From Streptosporangiaceae bacterium (GTDB lineage Bacteria; Actinomycetota; Actinomycetes; Streptosporangiales; Streptosporangiaceae): 7,744 nt of DNA. Made by a program: the position numbers and the translations under genes. Every line of letters begins with the position of its first letter. Position 1 is the first letter of the stretch. The notes under the pieces were generated by a model. The model made no database searches. It was given only the letters and a program-made list of their open reading frames with translations, and had not been told where the DNA came from. The DNA lies in assembly GCA_030040475.1 (NCBI GenBank), contig JASHTQ010000611.1, positions 1 through 7,744 of the forward strand, read 5' to 3'. Below, piece after piece: positions 1 to 6,174 of this stretch.

Positions 1-1
1 T

Positions 2-952
2 CCGAGCTACGACCCCAACAAACTCACCACTCACAACGGCGTCCAGCTCAACCAGGTCGACAAGGAACTGCTCCATGCCCAGGGCAATCCCCTGCTGAAC
101 CGGGCCATCAACGCGTCCTTCCCGCCCGGCTCGACCTTCAAGATAGTGACGAGCTCGGCGTTCCTCTCCCAGGATCCATCTCGCAGCACGCAGACGAGCG
201 TCTACTCGCCCACTGTCCTCACGCTCCCGAACGGGCACTCGCTGAGCAACAACGACGGCGAGATCTGCGGGACCGGCACCGGCCACACCACGCTGATCAC
301 GGCCTTCGCGCAATCCTGCGACACGACCTTCGCCAATCTCGGCGTTCAGCTCGGCAACGCCTTCATCAAGCAGTACGCGGACCAGTTCGGCTTGAACGAC
401 CCGAACCTGACCATCCCGATGCTGGCGTCGCAGAGTAACTATCCGCCGCTGACCGACAAGTCCTACACGGCGATGTCCGCGATCGGCCAGTACAACGACA
501 CGGCGTCCCCGCTGCAGGAGGCCATGCTCTCCGCCGCGATCGCCGACCACGGCACGCTGATGCGGCCGTATCTGGTGCAGCAGATCACCGCGAGCGACCT
601 GAGCACCGTGCAGACGACGACGCCGACGGTGCTGCACCAGGCGGTCTCGCCGACGGTCGCCACCGAAGTGGGGCAGATGATGCTCGCCGTGGTCCAGGAC
701 TCCAACGGCACCGCGTACCAGTTCAACTCGGGCGCCGAAGGCGGCCTGGTGATCGCGGGCAAGACCGGCACCGCCGAGACCGGCCAGGCCAGCGGGCTCG
801 ACGACGCGGCCTTCACCTGCTTCGCACCGTACGCCAACCCGCAAATCGCCGTCGGCGTCATAATTCAGGGTGGCGGCTACGGTGCCGCCGCGGCCGCGCC
901 GATCGCTGTGCAGGTCGTCAAGGCCTACCTGGCATACCTGAGGACGAAGTGA
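2..952 (+). CDS. pbpA: Class B penicillin-binding protein PbpA, C-terminal part (5' end outside window)
   Basis: Monofunctional D,D-transpeptidase that cross-links peptidoglycan on the outer face of the membrane during septal/polar growth. The frame is open from base 2, giving 316 visible residues; about 170 N-terminal residues (membrane anchor and dimerisation domain) would lie upstream, given a family length near 480-490. A GTG at 146 is internal, because it falls just after the catalytic motif. Visible motifs: SxxK as STFK at 131-142 (nucleophile Ser and general-base Lys, in context PPGSTFK); the second motif as SCD at 314-322, where mycobacterial PbpA has SxN; and KTGT at 761-772. The C-terminus ends shortly after the last transpeptidase strand, with no extra domain. 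The stop overlaps the kinase start by 4 bp, so the two are translationally coupled. In mycobacteria PbpA is a substrate of PknB. PbpA rather than FtsI is preferred because of the pknA-pknB neighbours. Confidence 0.9.
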   Translation, partial: PSYDPNKLTTHNGVQLNQVDKELLHAQGNPLLNRAINASFPPGSTFKIVTSSAFLSQDPSRSTQTSVYSPTVLTLPNGHSLSNNDGEICGTGTGHTTLITAFAQSCDTTFANLGVQLGNAFIKQYADQFGLNDPNLTIPMLASQSNYPPLTDKSYTAMSAIGQYNDTASPLQEAMLSAAIADHGTLMRPYLVQQITASDLSTVQTTTPTVLHQAVSPTVATEVGQMMLAVVQDSNGTAYQFNSGAEGGLVIAGKTGTAETGQASGLDDAAFTCFAPYANPQIAVGVIIQGGGYGAAAAAPIAVQVVKAYLAYLRTK

Positions 953-2376
953 CCGATTACCTGCTGGCCGGCCGCTACCGGCTGACCGGCCGGATAGCGG
1001 CCGGCGGCATGGGCGAGGTGTGGCGCGGCGAGGACGAGCTGCTCAACCGCCCGGTGGCGGTGAAGCTGCTGCCCACCGGGCGAGCGGGTGACGAGGCGTT
1101 CCTCGCCAGGTTCCGCGCCGAGGCGCGGTACGCGGCCAGCCTGTCCCACCCGGGTATCGCGCGGGTGTACGACTACGGCGAGTCCGCGGAGTTCGGCGGC
1201 GCCTACCTGATCATGGAGCTGGTCAACGGGGAGCCGCTGTCGGCGATCTTGGCCCGCGCGGGCCGGCTTTCCCCCGATGCGACGCTGGACATCATCGGAC
1301 AGGCGGCGCGTGCGCTCGACACCGCCCACCAGGCCGACATCGTGCACCGCGACATCAAGCCGGGCAACCTGCTCGTCGCCGCGGGCGGCACGACGAAGAT
1401 CACCGACTTCGGCATCGCGACCGCGGTGCGCGCCGCCCAGGCGTCCCACCTGACCGAGACCGGCATGGTGATGGGCACCGCGATGTACGTCTCGCCCGAG
1501 CAGGCAACGGGCGCGCCGGTGACCGCGTCCTCCGACATCTACTCGCTCGGCGTGGTCGCGTACGAGTGCCTGGCGGGCCGGCCGCCGTTCACCGCGAGCG
1601 AGCCGCTGGCGATCGCGTTCGCGCACAAGCATGATCCGGTGCCGCCGCTCCCGCCTGACGTGCCGCAGCCCGTGGCCGACCTGGTCTACGACATGCTCGC
1701 CAAGACGCCCGACGGGCGTCCGGCGAGCATGCGGGTGGTCGCTGACCGGGCCGAGATGCTGCGTGACGCCCTCGCCATGGGCGACGCCCTGCCAGGCGGC
1801 GCGATCGGCCCGATCGGCCCGATCGGCCCTATCGGGGCGACGAGGGCAGACCTGCCCTCGGCCCGGACGTCCTTGCTCGGTCAGGCCGCCGGGCGCAACG
1901 GCGGCGGTCCCACCGGTCCCACCGGTCTCCTCGGTGCCTCGGGGTCCGCGGGCCGCCCCGGGGCGCGCGGCCGCCGCAGGATCGTGGCGACGGCCGGAAC
2001 GCTGGCGCTCTGCGGCCTGGCGATCGCGGGAGGCCTCTACATCACCGGTCACCTCACCACCAGGAACACCGGGGACACCGGCCATAACACCACGGAGCAG
2101 CACTTCACCCCGTCGCCCACCACGCCGTCCCCTACTGCCGCCCATGGCACCACGCCCTCCCTGCAGCCCTCTAGTGTGGGACCTGAACAGACGACAACTA
2201 CACCCAGCCCAACGGCGAGCTCACAACCGACAAAGACGGTAAAGCCGACACCCTCGGTGAAGGCGTCCCCGTCGGTGAGCCCGTCCCCGTCGGTGAGCCC
2301 GTCGCCGTCACCGACCCCGACGCCGACCGATACGGCAACACCGACGCCGACCGTGACTCAGGCGCCGGCGCAATAA
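949..2376 (+). CDS. pknA: PknA-type transmembrane Ser/Thr protein kinase
   Basis: Eukaryotic-type Ser/Thr kinase, 475 aa, that phosphorylates cell-division and wall-synthesis proteins at the inner membrane face. The N-terminal kinase domain (about 10-270) has the glycine loop GRIAAGGMGEV (14-24), VAVK with ATP-anchoring Lys39, HRDIKPGN with catalytic Asp135 and Asn140, DFG 153-155 and SPEQ 182-185. Activation-loop Thr169 and Thr171 (TET) match the autophosphorylated TxT of this family. A Gly-Pro-Ile repeat (286-296) and a GPTGPTG stretch (320-326) lie in the juxtamembrane linker. One membrane span lies at about 345-366, followed by a roughly 105-residue Thr/Ser/Pro-rich outer tail without PASTA domains, which separates it from PknB. 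The start is GTG 949, preceded by GAGGA at 940-944 (4 nt spacing), inside the pbpA stop. The symbol rests on gene order (pbpA-pknA-pknB) and the lack of PASTA domains. Confidence 0.87.
   Translation: MTDYLLAGRYRLTGRIAAGGMGEVWRGEDELLNRPVAVKLLPTGRAGDEAFLARFRAEARYAASLSHPGIARVYDYGESAEFGGAYLIMELVNGEPLSAILARAGRLSPDATLDIIGQAARALDTAHQADIVHRDIKPGNLLVAAGGTTKITDFGIATAVRAAQASHLTETGMVMGTAMYVSPEQATGAPVTASSDIYSLGVVAYECLAGRPPFTASEPLAIAFAHKHDPVPPLPPDVPQPVADLVYDMLAKTPDGRPASMRVVADRAEMLRDALAMGDALPGGAIGPIGPIGPIGATRADLPSARTSLLGQAAGRNGGGPTGPTGLLGASGSAGRPGARGRRRIVATAGTLALCGLAIAGGLYITGHLTTRNTGDTGHNTTEQHFTPSPTTPSPTAAHGTTPSLQPSSVGPEQTTTTPSPTASSQPTKTVKPTPSVKASPSVSPSPSVSPSPSPTPTPTDTATPTPTVTQAPAQ
1803..1835 (+). repeat. 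9-bp tandem repeat encoding collagen-like Ile-Gly-Pro units
   Basis: The unit ATCGGCCCG is repeated at 1803, 1812 and 1821 (last base changed), with a partial fourth copy at 1830. It encodes (IGP)3-IG in the cytoplasmic linker of the PknA-like kinase. A second short pair, GGTCCCACC at 1906 and 1915, encodes GPTGPT further along the same linker. Both are in-frame, so copy-number change would lengthen or shorten the linker without breaking the gene. Confidence 0.85.
2266..2301 (+). repeat. 18-bp direct repeat in the Ser/Pro tail of the PknA-like kinase
   Basis: Two identical adjacent 18-bp copies (2266-2283 and 2284-2301; each begins TCCCCGTCGG) encode SPSVSP-type units of the extracytoplasmic tail. 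The surrounding tail has more A-ending Thr/Pro codons than the kinase domain. I count about 62% GC for 2161-2280, below the rest of the gene by eye, as expected for a fast-changing low-complexity segment. Confidence 0.8.
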
Positions 2377-2409
2377 CGAAACAGCAACAACCCAGGGTGG
2401 TTTGGCACA

Positions 2410-4179
2410 GTGCGAGACGTGACACAGCCCCGGCTACTCGGTGGCCGCTACGAGCTCGACGGCGTCGTCGGGCGCGGCGGCATGGCCGAGGTGTACCGGG
2501 CACGCGACATCCGGCTGGACCGGATCGTGGCCATCAAGACGCTGCGCGCCGACCTAGCCAGGGACCAGACGTTCCAGGCCAGGTTCCGCCGCGAGGCGCA
2601 ATCCGCCGCCTCGCTGAATCACCCGTCCATCGTGGCGGTGTACGACACCGGCGAGGACATGATGACCGGCATCCCCGTGCCGTACATCGTGATGGAGTAC
2701 GTGGACGGGCGTACCGTCCGGGACCTGCTGCAAGATGGCCACCGGCTGCTGCCGGAGCGGTCGCTCGAGATCATCGACGGCGTGCTGCGCGCGCTGGACT
2801 ACAGCCACCAGGCCGGCATCGTGCACCGGGACATCAAGCCGGGCAACGTGATGGTGACCCGCAACGGCGACGTCAAGGTGATGGATTTCGGCATCGCCCG
2901 GGCGATGAGCGACGCTCAGGCCACGATGACCCAGACGGCCCAGGTGATCGGCACCGCGCAGTACCTGTCGCCGGAGCAGGCCAGGGGCGAGCGGGTCGAT
3001 TCGCGCAGCGACCTGTACTCCACCGGCTGCCTGCTGTATGAGCTGCTGACCGGGCGGCCCCCGTTCACCGGCGACTCGCCGGTCGCCATCGCCTACCAGC
3101 ACGTCAGGGAGAATCCGATACCGCCGTCGCGGGTCGACCCCGACGTCCCGGCGTGGGCGGACGCGATCGTGCTCAAGGCAATGGCCAAGTCTCCCGCCGA
3201 CAGGTACCAGACGGCCGCCGACATGCGCGCCGACCTACAGCGGGCCGCCTCGGGCATGCCGGTCGCGGCGGTGGCGCCGACCCGGATGGACATGTACCCG
3301 ATGTCGCAGGCCGGAGGCACCGCCGCCACGATGCTGGCGGGCCCGACCTCGCAGATCCCGCCGGTCCAGGGATACGGCTACGGCGGCGAGGACTACCAGC
3401 GCGGCGGCCGCGGCGGCGGTTACCGCTGGCTGCCGTGGGTCCTCGGCCTGCTCCTCGTGGTCGGGGTCGTCGTCGGGGTGGCCTATTACCTGCTTGCGGG
3501 CGGCAAGACCACCGCCGTGCCGCTGGTCAACAACCAGACGGTCGCCCAGGCGGAGAAGGAGATCACCCAGGCCCACCTCGGCTACACCGTGGTCGACCAG
3601 GCCAACAGCACCGTCCAGAAGGGCCTGGTGATCAACTCCAGCCCGGCGGAGGGCAACAATGTCGCCCCGAACACCGTGGTGACGCTCTACGTCTCCACCG
3701 GCGCGCAGAAGGTCGCGGTGCCGAACGTGGTCGGCCAGCAGGAGAGCCAGGCCGAGTCCGTGCTGCAGAACAAGGGCTTCCAGTTCACGATCAAGTCGGA
3801 CCCGAACTCGACCGCTCCGACCGGGCAGGTCCTGCAGGAGAGTCCGCCCGGGGGGAGCATGCAGGAGCCAGGGGCCACGATCACGCTCACCGTCTCCGGC
3901 GGGCTGGTGTCGGTGCCCTCGGTCATCGGCGACTCCCAGCAGACCGCCCAGTCGGTGCTGACCACGGCCGGATTCCAGGTCAGCGTCCAGCAGGGCACTG
4001 CCGGGTCGCAGTACGCGAACGGCACGGTCTTCCAGCAGGTTCCGGCCTCCGGGAGCGCGCCGAAGGGTTCGACGGTGGTCATCTACGTGCAGAACGGCGC
4101 GTCGCCGTCGCCTTCCCCCACACCCACGCTCACCCCGACCCCGACCGGCAGCGCCCCGGGCGGTCCAGGGGGGTTCTGA
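2410..4179 (+). CDS. pknB: PknB Ser/Thr protein kinase with three PASTA domains
   Basis: Membrane Ser/Thr kinase (589 aa) that couples sensing of peptidoglycan fragments or lipid II outside the cell to phosphorylation of division and wall proteins inside. Kinase domain about 14-275: glycine loop GRGGMAEV (21-28), VAIK with Lys43, HRDIKPGN with Asp141 and Asn146, DFG 159-161, SPEQ 187-190. Activation-loop Thr174 and Thr176 (TQT) match the two autophosphorylation sites of M. tuberculosis PknB. A Gly/Tyr-rich linker leads to one membrane span (about 341-363). Three PASTA domains follow at roughly 368-431, 435-498 and 500-563, then a 25-residue Ser/Pro/Thr tail. M. tuberculosis PknB has four PASTA domains, so this is one fewer. 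GTG 2410 is preferred because AGGGTGG (2394-2400) lies 9 nt upstream; GTG 2419 is the alternative, with a weaker site. It follows pknA by 33 nt with no terminator, so is probably co-transcribed. Confidence 0.95.
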   Translation: MRDVTQPRLLGGRYELDGVVGRGGMAEVYRARDIRLDRIVAIKTLRADLARDQTFQARFRREAQSAASLNHPSIVAVYDTGEDMMTGIPVPYIVMEYVDGRTVRDLLQDGHRLLPERSLEIIDGVLRALDYSHQAGIVHRDIKPGNVMVTRNGDVKVMDFGIARAMSDAQATMTQTAQVIGTAQYLSPEQARGERVDSRSDLYSTGCLLYELLTGRPPFTGDSPVAIAYQHVRENPIPPSRVDPDVPAWADAIVLKAMAKSPADRYQTAADMRADLQRAASGMPVAAVAPTRMDMYPMSQAGGTAATMLAGPTSQIPPVQGYGYGGEDYQRGGRGGGYRWLPWVLGLLLVVGVVVGVAYYLLAGGKTTAVPLVNNQTVAQAEKEITQAHLGYTVVDQANSTVQKGLVINSSPAEGNNVAPNTVVTLYVSTGAQKVAVPNVVGQQESQAESVLQNKGFQFTIKSDPNSTAPTGQVLQESPPGGSMQEPGATITLTVSGGLVSVPSVIGDSQQTAQSVLTTAGFQVSVQQGTAGSQYANGTVFQQVPASGSAPKGSTVVIYVQNGASPSPSPTPTLTPTPTGSAPGGPGGF

Positions 4180-4207
4180 CCTAGACGCACCGAGGCCGGC
4201 GAGCGGC

Positions 4208-4250
4208 TACGCTTAGGTTCCGCATCGCAGGGTTTGCTCACCGCAGGAGG
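4208..4250 (+). promoter_or_regulatory. crgA leader: possible -10 element and strong ribosome binding site
   Basis: The 76 bp between pknB and crgA has no stem-loop terminator that I can see. AGGAGG (4245-4250), 5 nt before the crgA GTG, is a full-consensus Shine-Dalgarno and fixes that start. TACGCT (4208-4213) fits a TANNNT -10 box, but no convincing -35 lies 16-19 bp upstream. crgA could have its own promoter here, be read through from pknB, or both. The ribosome binding site is clear; the promoter is weak. Confidence 0.4.
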
Positions 4251-4255
4251 CCGTC

Positions 4256-4507
4256 GTGCCCAAATCGCGTGTCCGCAAAAAGACGGTCTACACGCCACCG
4301 CCGCCGAAGACGACGCGGCGGAAGGTCAGCGCGCCCTGGGTCGGGCCGACGATCGTGGCCTGCCTGGTCGTCGGGCTGGCCTGGATCGTCGTGTTCTACA
4401 CCACGCAGAACGGCATACCCGGCCTGTCCGCCCTGGGGTCGTGGAACCTCGTGGTGGGCTTCGCGTTCATCATCGCCGGCGTCACGCTGTCCACCAGGTG
4501 GCGCTGA
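4256..4507 (+). CDS. crgA: Cell division protein CrgA
   Basis: Small membrane protein of the actinobacterial divisome, 83 aa, the usual size. In Streptomyces it tempers FtsZ ring formation during sporulation septation; in mycobacteria it binds FtsZ, FtsQ, FtsI and PbpA-type proteins and is phosphorylated by PknA/PknB. The sequence shows a basic N-terminus MPKSRVRKK, a Pro stretch PPPP (14-17), a basic patch at 21-23, a first membrane span from about Trp28 to Tyr48, a short outer loop TTQNGIPGLSALGSWN, and a second span about 64-79 ending in RWR. These are the hallmarks of CrgA. The start is GTG 4256 with AGGAGG 5 nt upstream. It lies on the same strand as pknB, 76 bp downstream, and converges with the rhomboid gene, with only 10 bp between stops. 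Confidence 0.95.
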   Translation: MPKSRVRKKTVYTPPPPKTTRRKVSAPWVGPTIVACLVVGLAWIVVFYTTQNGIPGLSALGSWNLVVGFAFIIAGVTLSTRWR

Positions 4508-4525
4508 TTTAGAGCATTTAGAGCC
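4508..4525. repeat. 9-bp direct repeat spanning the convergent crgA/rhomboid stop region
   Basis: TTTAGAGCA (4508-4516) is followed immediately by TTTAGAGCC (4517-4525). The first copy fills the gap after the crgA TGA. The second holds the minus-strand TAA of the rhomboid gene (4518-4520) and its last codon. No stem-loop is visible between the two convergent genes. Confidence 0.75.
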
Positions 4526-5483
4526 CGCCGCCGGCAAGCTGGCCGTTCCTGATCAGGACCGCGACGATTATCAGGGCAATCACGCCGACGGTGGCGCCCA
4601 CCTGGACGGCGGCCCGGTTGGTGCGGGGCGCGTACGCGTAGACCGCGGTCAGCAGCGCCCCGGTCAGCAGCCCGCCGACGTGAGCCTGCCAGGCGATGAT
4701 GTTGTGCAGGAAGAAGCTGAGCGCCAGGTTGATGGCGATCAGCGTGATGATTCCCCGGGTGTCGAGCCGCAGCCGCTTGGACACCACGAACCACGCGCCG
4801 AACAGGCCGAAGATGGCGCCCGAGGCGCCCACGGCCGGCTGGTTCTGCGGCGCGAGGAAGTAGAACATCAGGTTGCCGCCGACCGCGCTGAGCAGGTAGA
4901 CGGCGAGGAACCGCCAGCGGCCGAGCAGGCCCTCCAGCGAGGGGCCGACGAAGATAAGCGCCCACATGTTGAACAGGATGTCCCAGATGCCCAGGCCGCC
5001 GGTCAGCCCGGTCGCCGGGGCGAGGAACGCGGCCGTGATCAGCCGGTACCATTCGCCCGCGGCGACACCGTGCAGCGCGCTGCCGGGCCCGTACGCGGCG
5101 TAGCCGAACATCTCCAGGTCGTTGACGATACCCGGGCGGACCCAGGTCACGAGGAACACCGCGACGTTGATCGCGACCAGGGCCCAGGTGACCGCGGCGG
5201 CCGCCGTCGGCCTGCCGCCGAACGTGGTTCTCGGCTGCCTGCTGCCGCGCGCGCCCTCGCCCACGCAGTCCACGCACTGCTGGCCGACGGATGCCGAGCG
5301 CATGCAGTCAGGACACGCGTGCCTGCCGCAGCGGACGCAGGACACGTACGTTTCCCGGCCGGGGTGGCGATAGCAGGTCGGGACCGGCGCGGGTTCCTGC
5401 GCGGCTCCGTCCGCCTGGCGCTCTGCAGAACCCTCTCCCGGGCTCTCCCCGAAGCCTGATCCGGAGCCGCTGGCGATGCTCAT
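4518..5483 (-). CDS. Rhomboid family intramembrane serine protease with N-terminal zinc-finger motif
   Basis: Multi-pass membrane protein of 321 aa, expected to cleave transmembrane segments of partner proteins within the bilayer; the substrate is unknown. The N-terminus carries a Cys/His cluster typical of actinobacterial rhomboids: C37, H40, C49, C52, C57, C60, C70, C73 (B-box/zinc-ribbon-like). About six to seven spans follow (first near 96-113, an extra C-terminal one near 293-311). The catalytic dyad is visible: Ser221 in GASG (219-222) and His268 in AHVGG, with Asn172 in LFNMW. The residue four before Asn172, usually His in the oxyanion region (HILFN), is Asp168 here. ATG 5483 is the only start ahead of the Cys cluster; no strong ribosome binding site is seen, so coupling to ppiA, 21 nt upstream, is plausible. 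The equivalent gene adjoins crgA in Streptomyces and mycobacteria (Rv0010c region). Confidence 0.9.
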   Translation of the reverse strand: MSIASGSGSGFGESPGEGSAERQADGAAQEPAPVPTCYRHPGRETYVSCVRCGRHACPDCMRSASVGQQCVDCVGEGARGSRQPRTTFGGRPTAAAAVTWALVAINVAVFLVTWVRPGIVNDLEMFGYAAYGPGSALHGVAAGEWYRLITAAFLAPATGLTGGLGIWDILFNMWALIFVGPSLEGLLGRWRFLAVYLLSAVGGNLMFYFLAPQNQPAVGASGAIFGLFGAWFVVSKRLRLDTRGIITLIAINLALSFFLHNIIAWQAHVGGLLTGALLTAVYAYAPRTNRAAVQVGATVGVIALIIVAVLIRNGQLAGGGL

Positions 5484-5504
5484 GGGACTTGCCGATCAGC
5501 CAGG

Positions 5505-6023
5505 TTAACCGCGTTGCACCGTGACGGACTCGATGGTGACATCGTCCACCGGCCTGTCCTGGCTGCCCGTCTTCACCCTGCTTATCTGGTCCACCAGATC
5601 GGCGCCCTCGATGACCTCGCCGAAGATGGTGTGCTTCCCGTTGAGCCAGGGCGTGGGCGCCACGGTGATGAAGAACTGCGAGCCGTTGGTGCCGGGTCCG
5701 GCGTTCGCCATCGCGAGCAGGTACGGCCGGTCGAAGCTGAGGTCGGGATGGAACTCGTCAGCGAACCTGTACCCGGGCCCGCCCCGCCCGCTGCCGAGCG
5801 GATCCCCGCCCTGGATCATGAAGTTGGGAATCACCCGGTGGAACACGGTGCCGTCATACAGCTTGCTCGTGGTCTTCTGGCCGGTGCGCGGGTCGGTCCA
5901 CTCCCGGCCGCCCTCGGCGAGTTCCACGAAATTGCGTACCGTCTTCGGCGCGTGATCAGGAAAAAGGCGGATTACGACCGGCCCATGATTGGTCACCAAG
6001 GTCGCGGTCAGCGTCTCTGACAT
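5505..6023 (-). CDS. ppiA: Cyclophilin-type peptidyl-prolyl cis-trans isomerase
   Basis: Catalyses cis-trans isomerisation of X-Pro bonds and assists protein folding. There is no signal peptide, so it is probably cytoplasmic. At 172 aa it is one cyclophilin domain, close to M. tuberculosis PpiA (182 aa). Active-site residues are present: FHRVIPNFMIQGGD with catalytic Arg63 and Gln71, GSQFFIT with Phe118, and WLNGKHTIFG with Trp126 (the cyclosporin-contact Trp of CypA). An insertion at about 40-53 (WTDPRTGQ region) lengthens the first loop, as in many bacterial cyclophilins. ATG 6023 is chosen because GAGGAG (minus strand, 6037-6032) lies 8 nt upstream and the fold begins at once; the frame remains open to 6338, but that stretch lacks cyclophilin sequence and lies antisense to another gene. 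It is likely first in a unit with the rhomboid gene. Confidence 0.93.
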   Translation of the reverse strand: MSETLTATLVTNHGPVVIRLFPDHAPKTVRNFVELAEGGREWTDPRTGQKTTSKLYDGTVFHRVIPNFMIQGGDPLGSGRGGPGYRFADEFHPDLSFDRPYLLAMANAGPGTNGSQFFITVAPTPWLNGKHTIFGEVIEGADLVDQISRVKTGSQDRPVDDVTIESVTVQRG

Positions 6024-6040
6024 AGGTCTGACTCCTCGCC

Positions 6041-6058
6041 CGGCCACCGGGGTGGCCG
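6041..6058. promoter_or_regulatory. GC-rich palindrome in the ppiA leader
   Basis: CGGCCACC and GGTGGCCG form an inverted repeat with 8-bp arms and a 2-base centre. If transcribed from the minus strand it would make a stem (about 7 bp with a 4-nt loop) ending 3 nt before the ppiA GAGGAG. It could be a leader hairpin affecting translation or mRNA stability, or a protein-binding palindrome. The structure is seen; the role is inference. Confidence 0.45.
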
Positions 6059-6093
6059 AACATTTCGGCGGTGTAAACTTCCGTCCGCTAATC

Positions 6094-6121
6094 ACCGTAC
6101 CGTTAGCCCGCGATGATTGAA
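6094..6121 (-). promoter_or_regulatory. Possible ppiA promoter
   Basis: On the minus strand, TTCAAT (6121-6116) and TACGGT (6099-6094) are spaced 16 bp apart, a loose match to actinobacterial housekeeping promoters, about 70 nt before the ppiA ATG. Weak -35 agreement makes this tentative. A nearby inverted repeat, GCTAA (6087-6091) and TTAGC (6103-6107), overlaps the -10 and could be an operator. Confidence 0.28.
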
Positions 6122-6169
6122 CCCGCCGGGGGCGGGAAGTCTGTGATAACGGGATCACGCTCGGGAGGT
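6117..6169 (+). promoter_or_regulatory. Leader of the Ala-rich membrane protein gene: possible -35, inverted repeat, ribosome binding site
   Basis: TTGAAC (6117-6122) is a good -35 candidate; TGTGAT (6142-6147, 19 bp away) or GATAAC (6145-6150, 22 bp) are imperfect -10 partners. CCCGCC (6122-6127) and GGCGGG (6131-6136) form a perfect 6-bp inverted repeat lying between them. GGGAGGT (6163-6169), 5 nt before GTG 6175, is a clear Shine-Dalgarno. The -35 overlaps the candidate minus-strand -35 for ppiA, so the two divergent genes may share control sites. The ribosome binding site is firm; the promoter is not. Confidence 0.35.
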
Positions 6170-6174
6170 TTACT

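Noticed and set aside
146..148. GTG 146 as the start of the penicillin-binding protein
   Set aside because: It lies just after the catalytic STFK motif at 131-142, and the frame is open to the window edge, so the gene begins upstream.
1803..1835. Tandem repeats considered as a CRISPR or regulatory array
   Set aside because: The units are 9 bp without spacers and lie in frame inside the kinase gene.
925..2145. 406-aa minus-strand open frame antisense to the PknA-like kinase
   Set aside because: Arg/Gly/Ala-rich translation with no domain, typical of a GC-rich antisense shadow; the plus strand holds a full set of kinase motifs.
3153..4184. 343-aa plus-strand open frame overlapping pknB in another frame
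   Set aside because: Compositionally extreme Arg/Gly/Pro sequence; pknB's PASTA domains occupy the same DNA in the true frame.
4269..5459. 396-aa plus-strand open frame across crgA and the rhomboid gene
   Set aside because: Charged low-complexity translation, antisense to a rhomboid with intact Ser/His dyad and Cys cluster.
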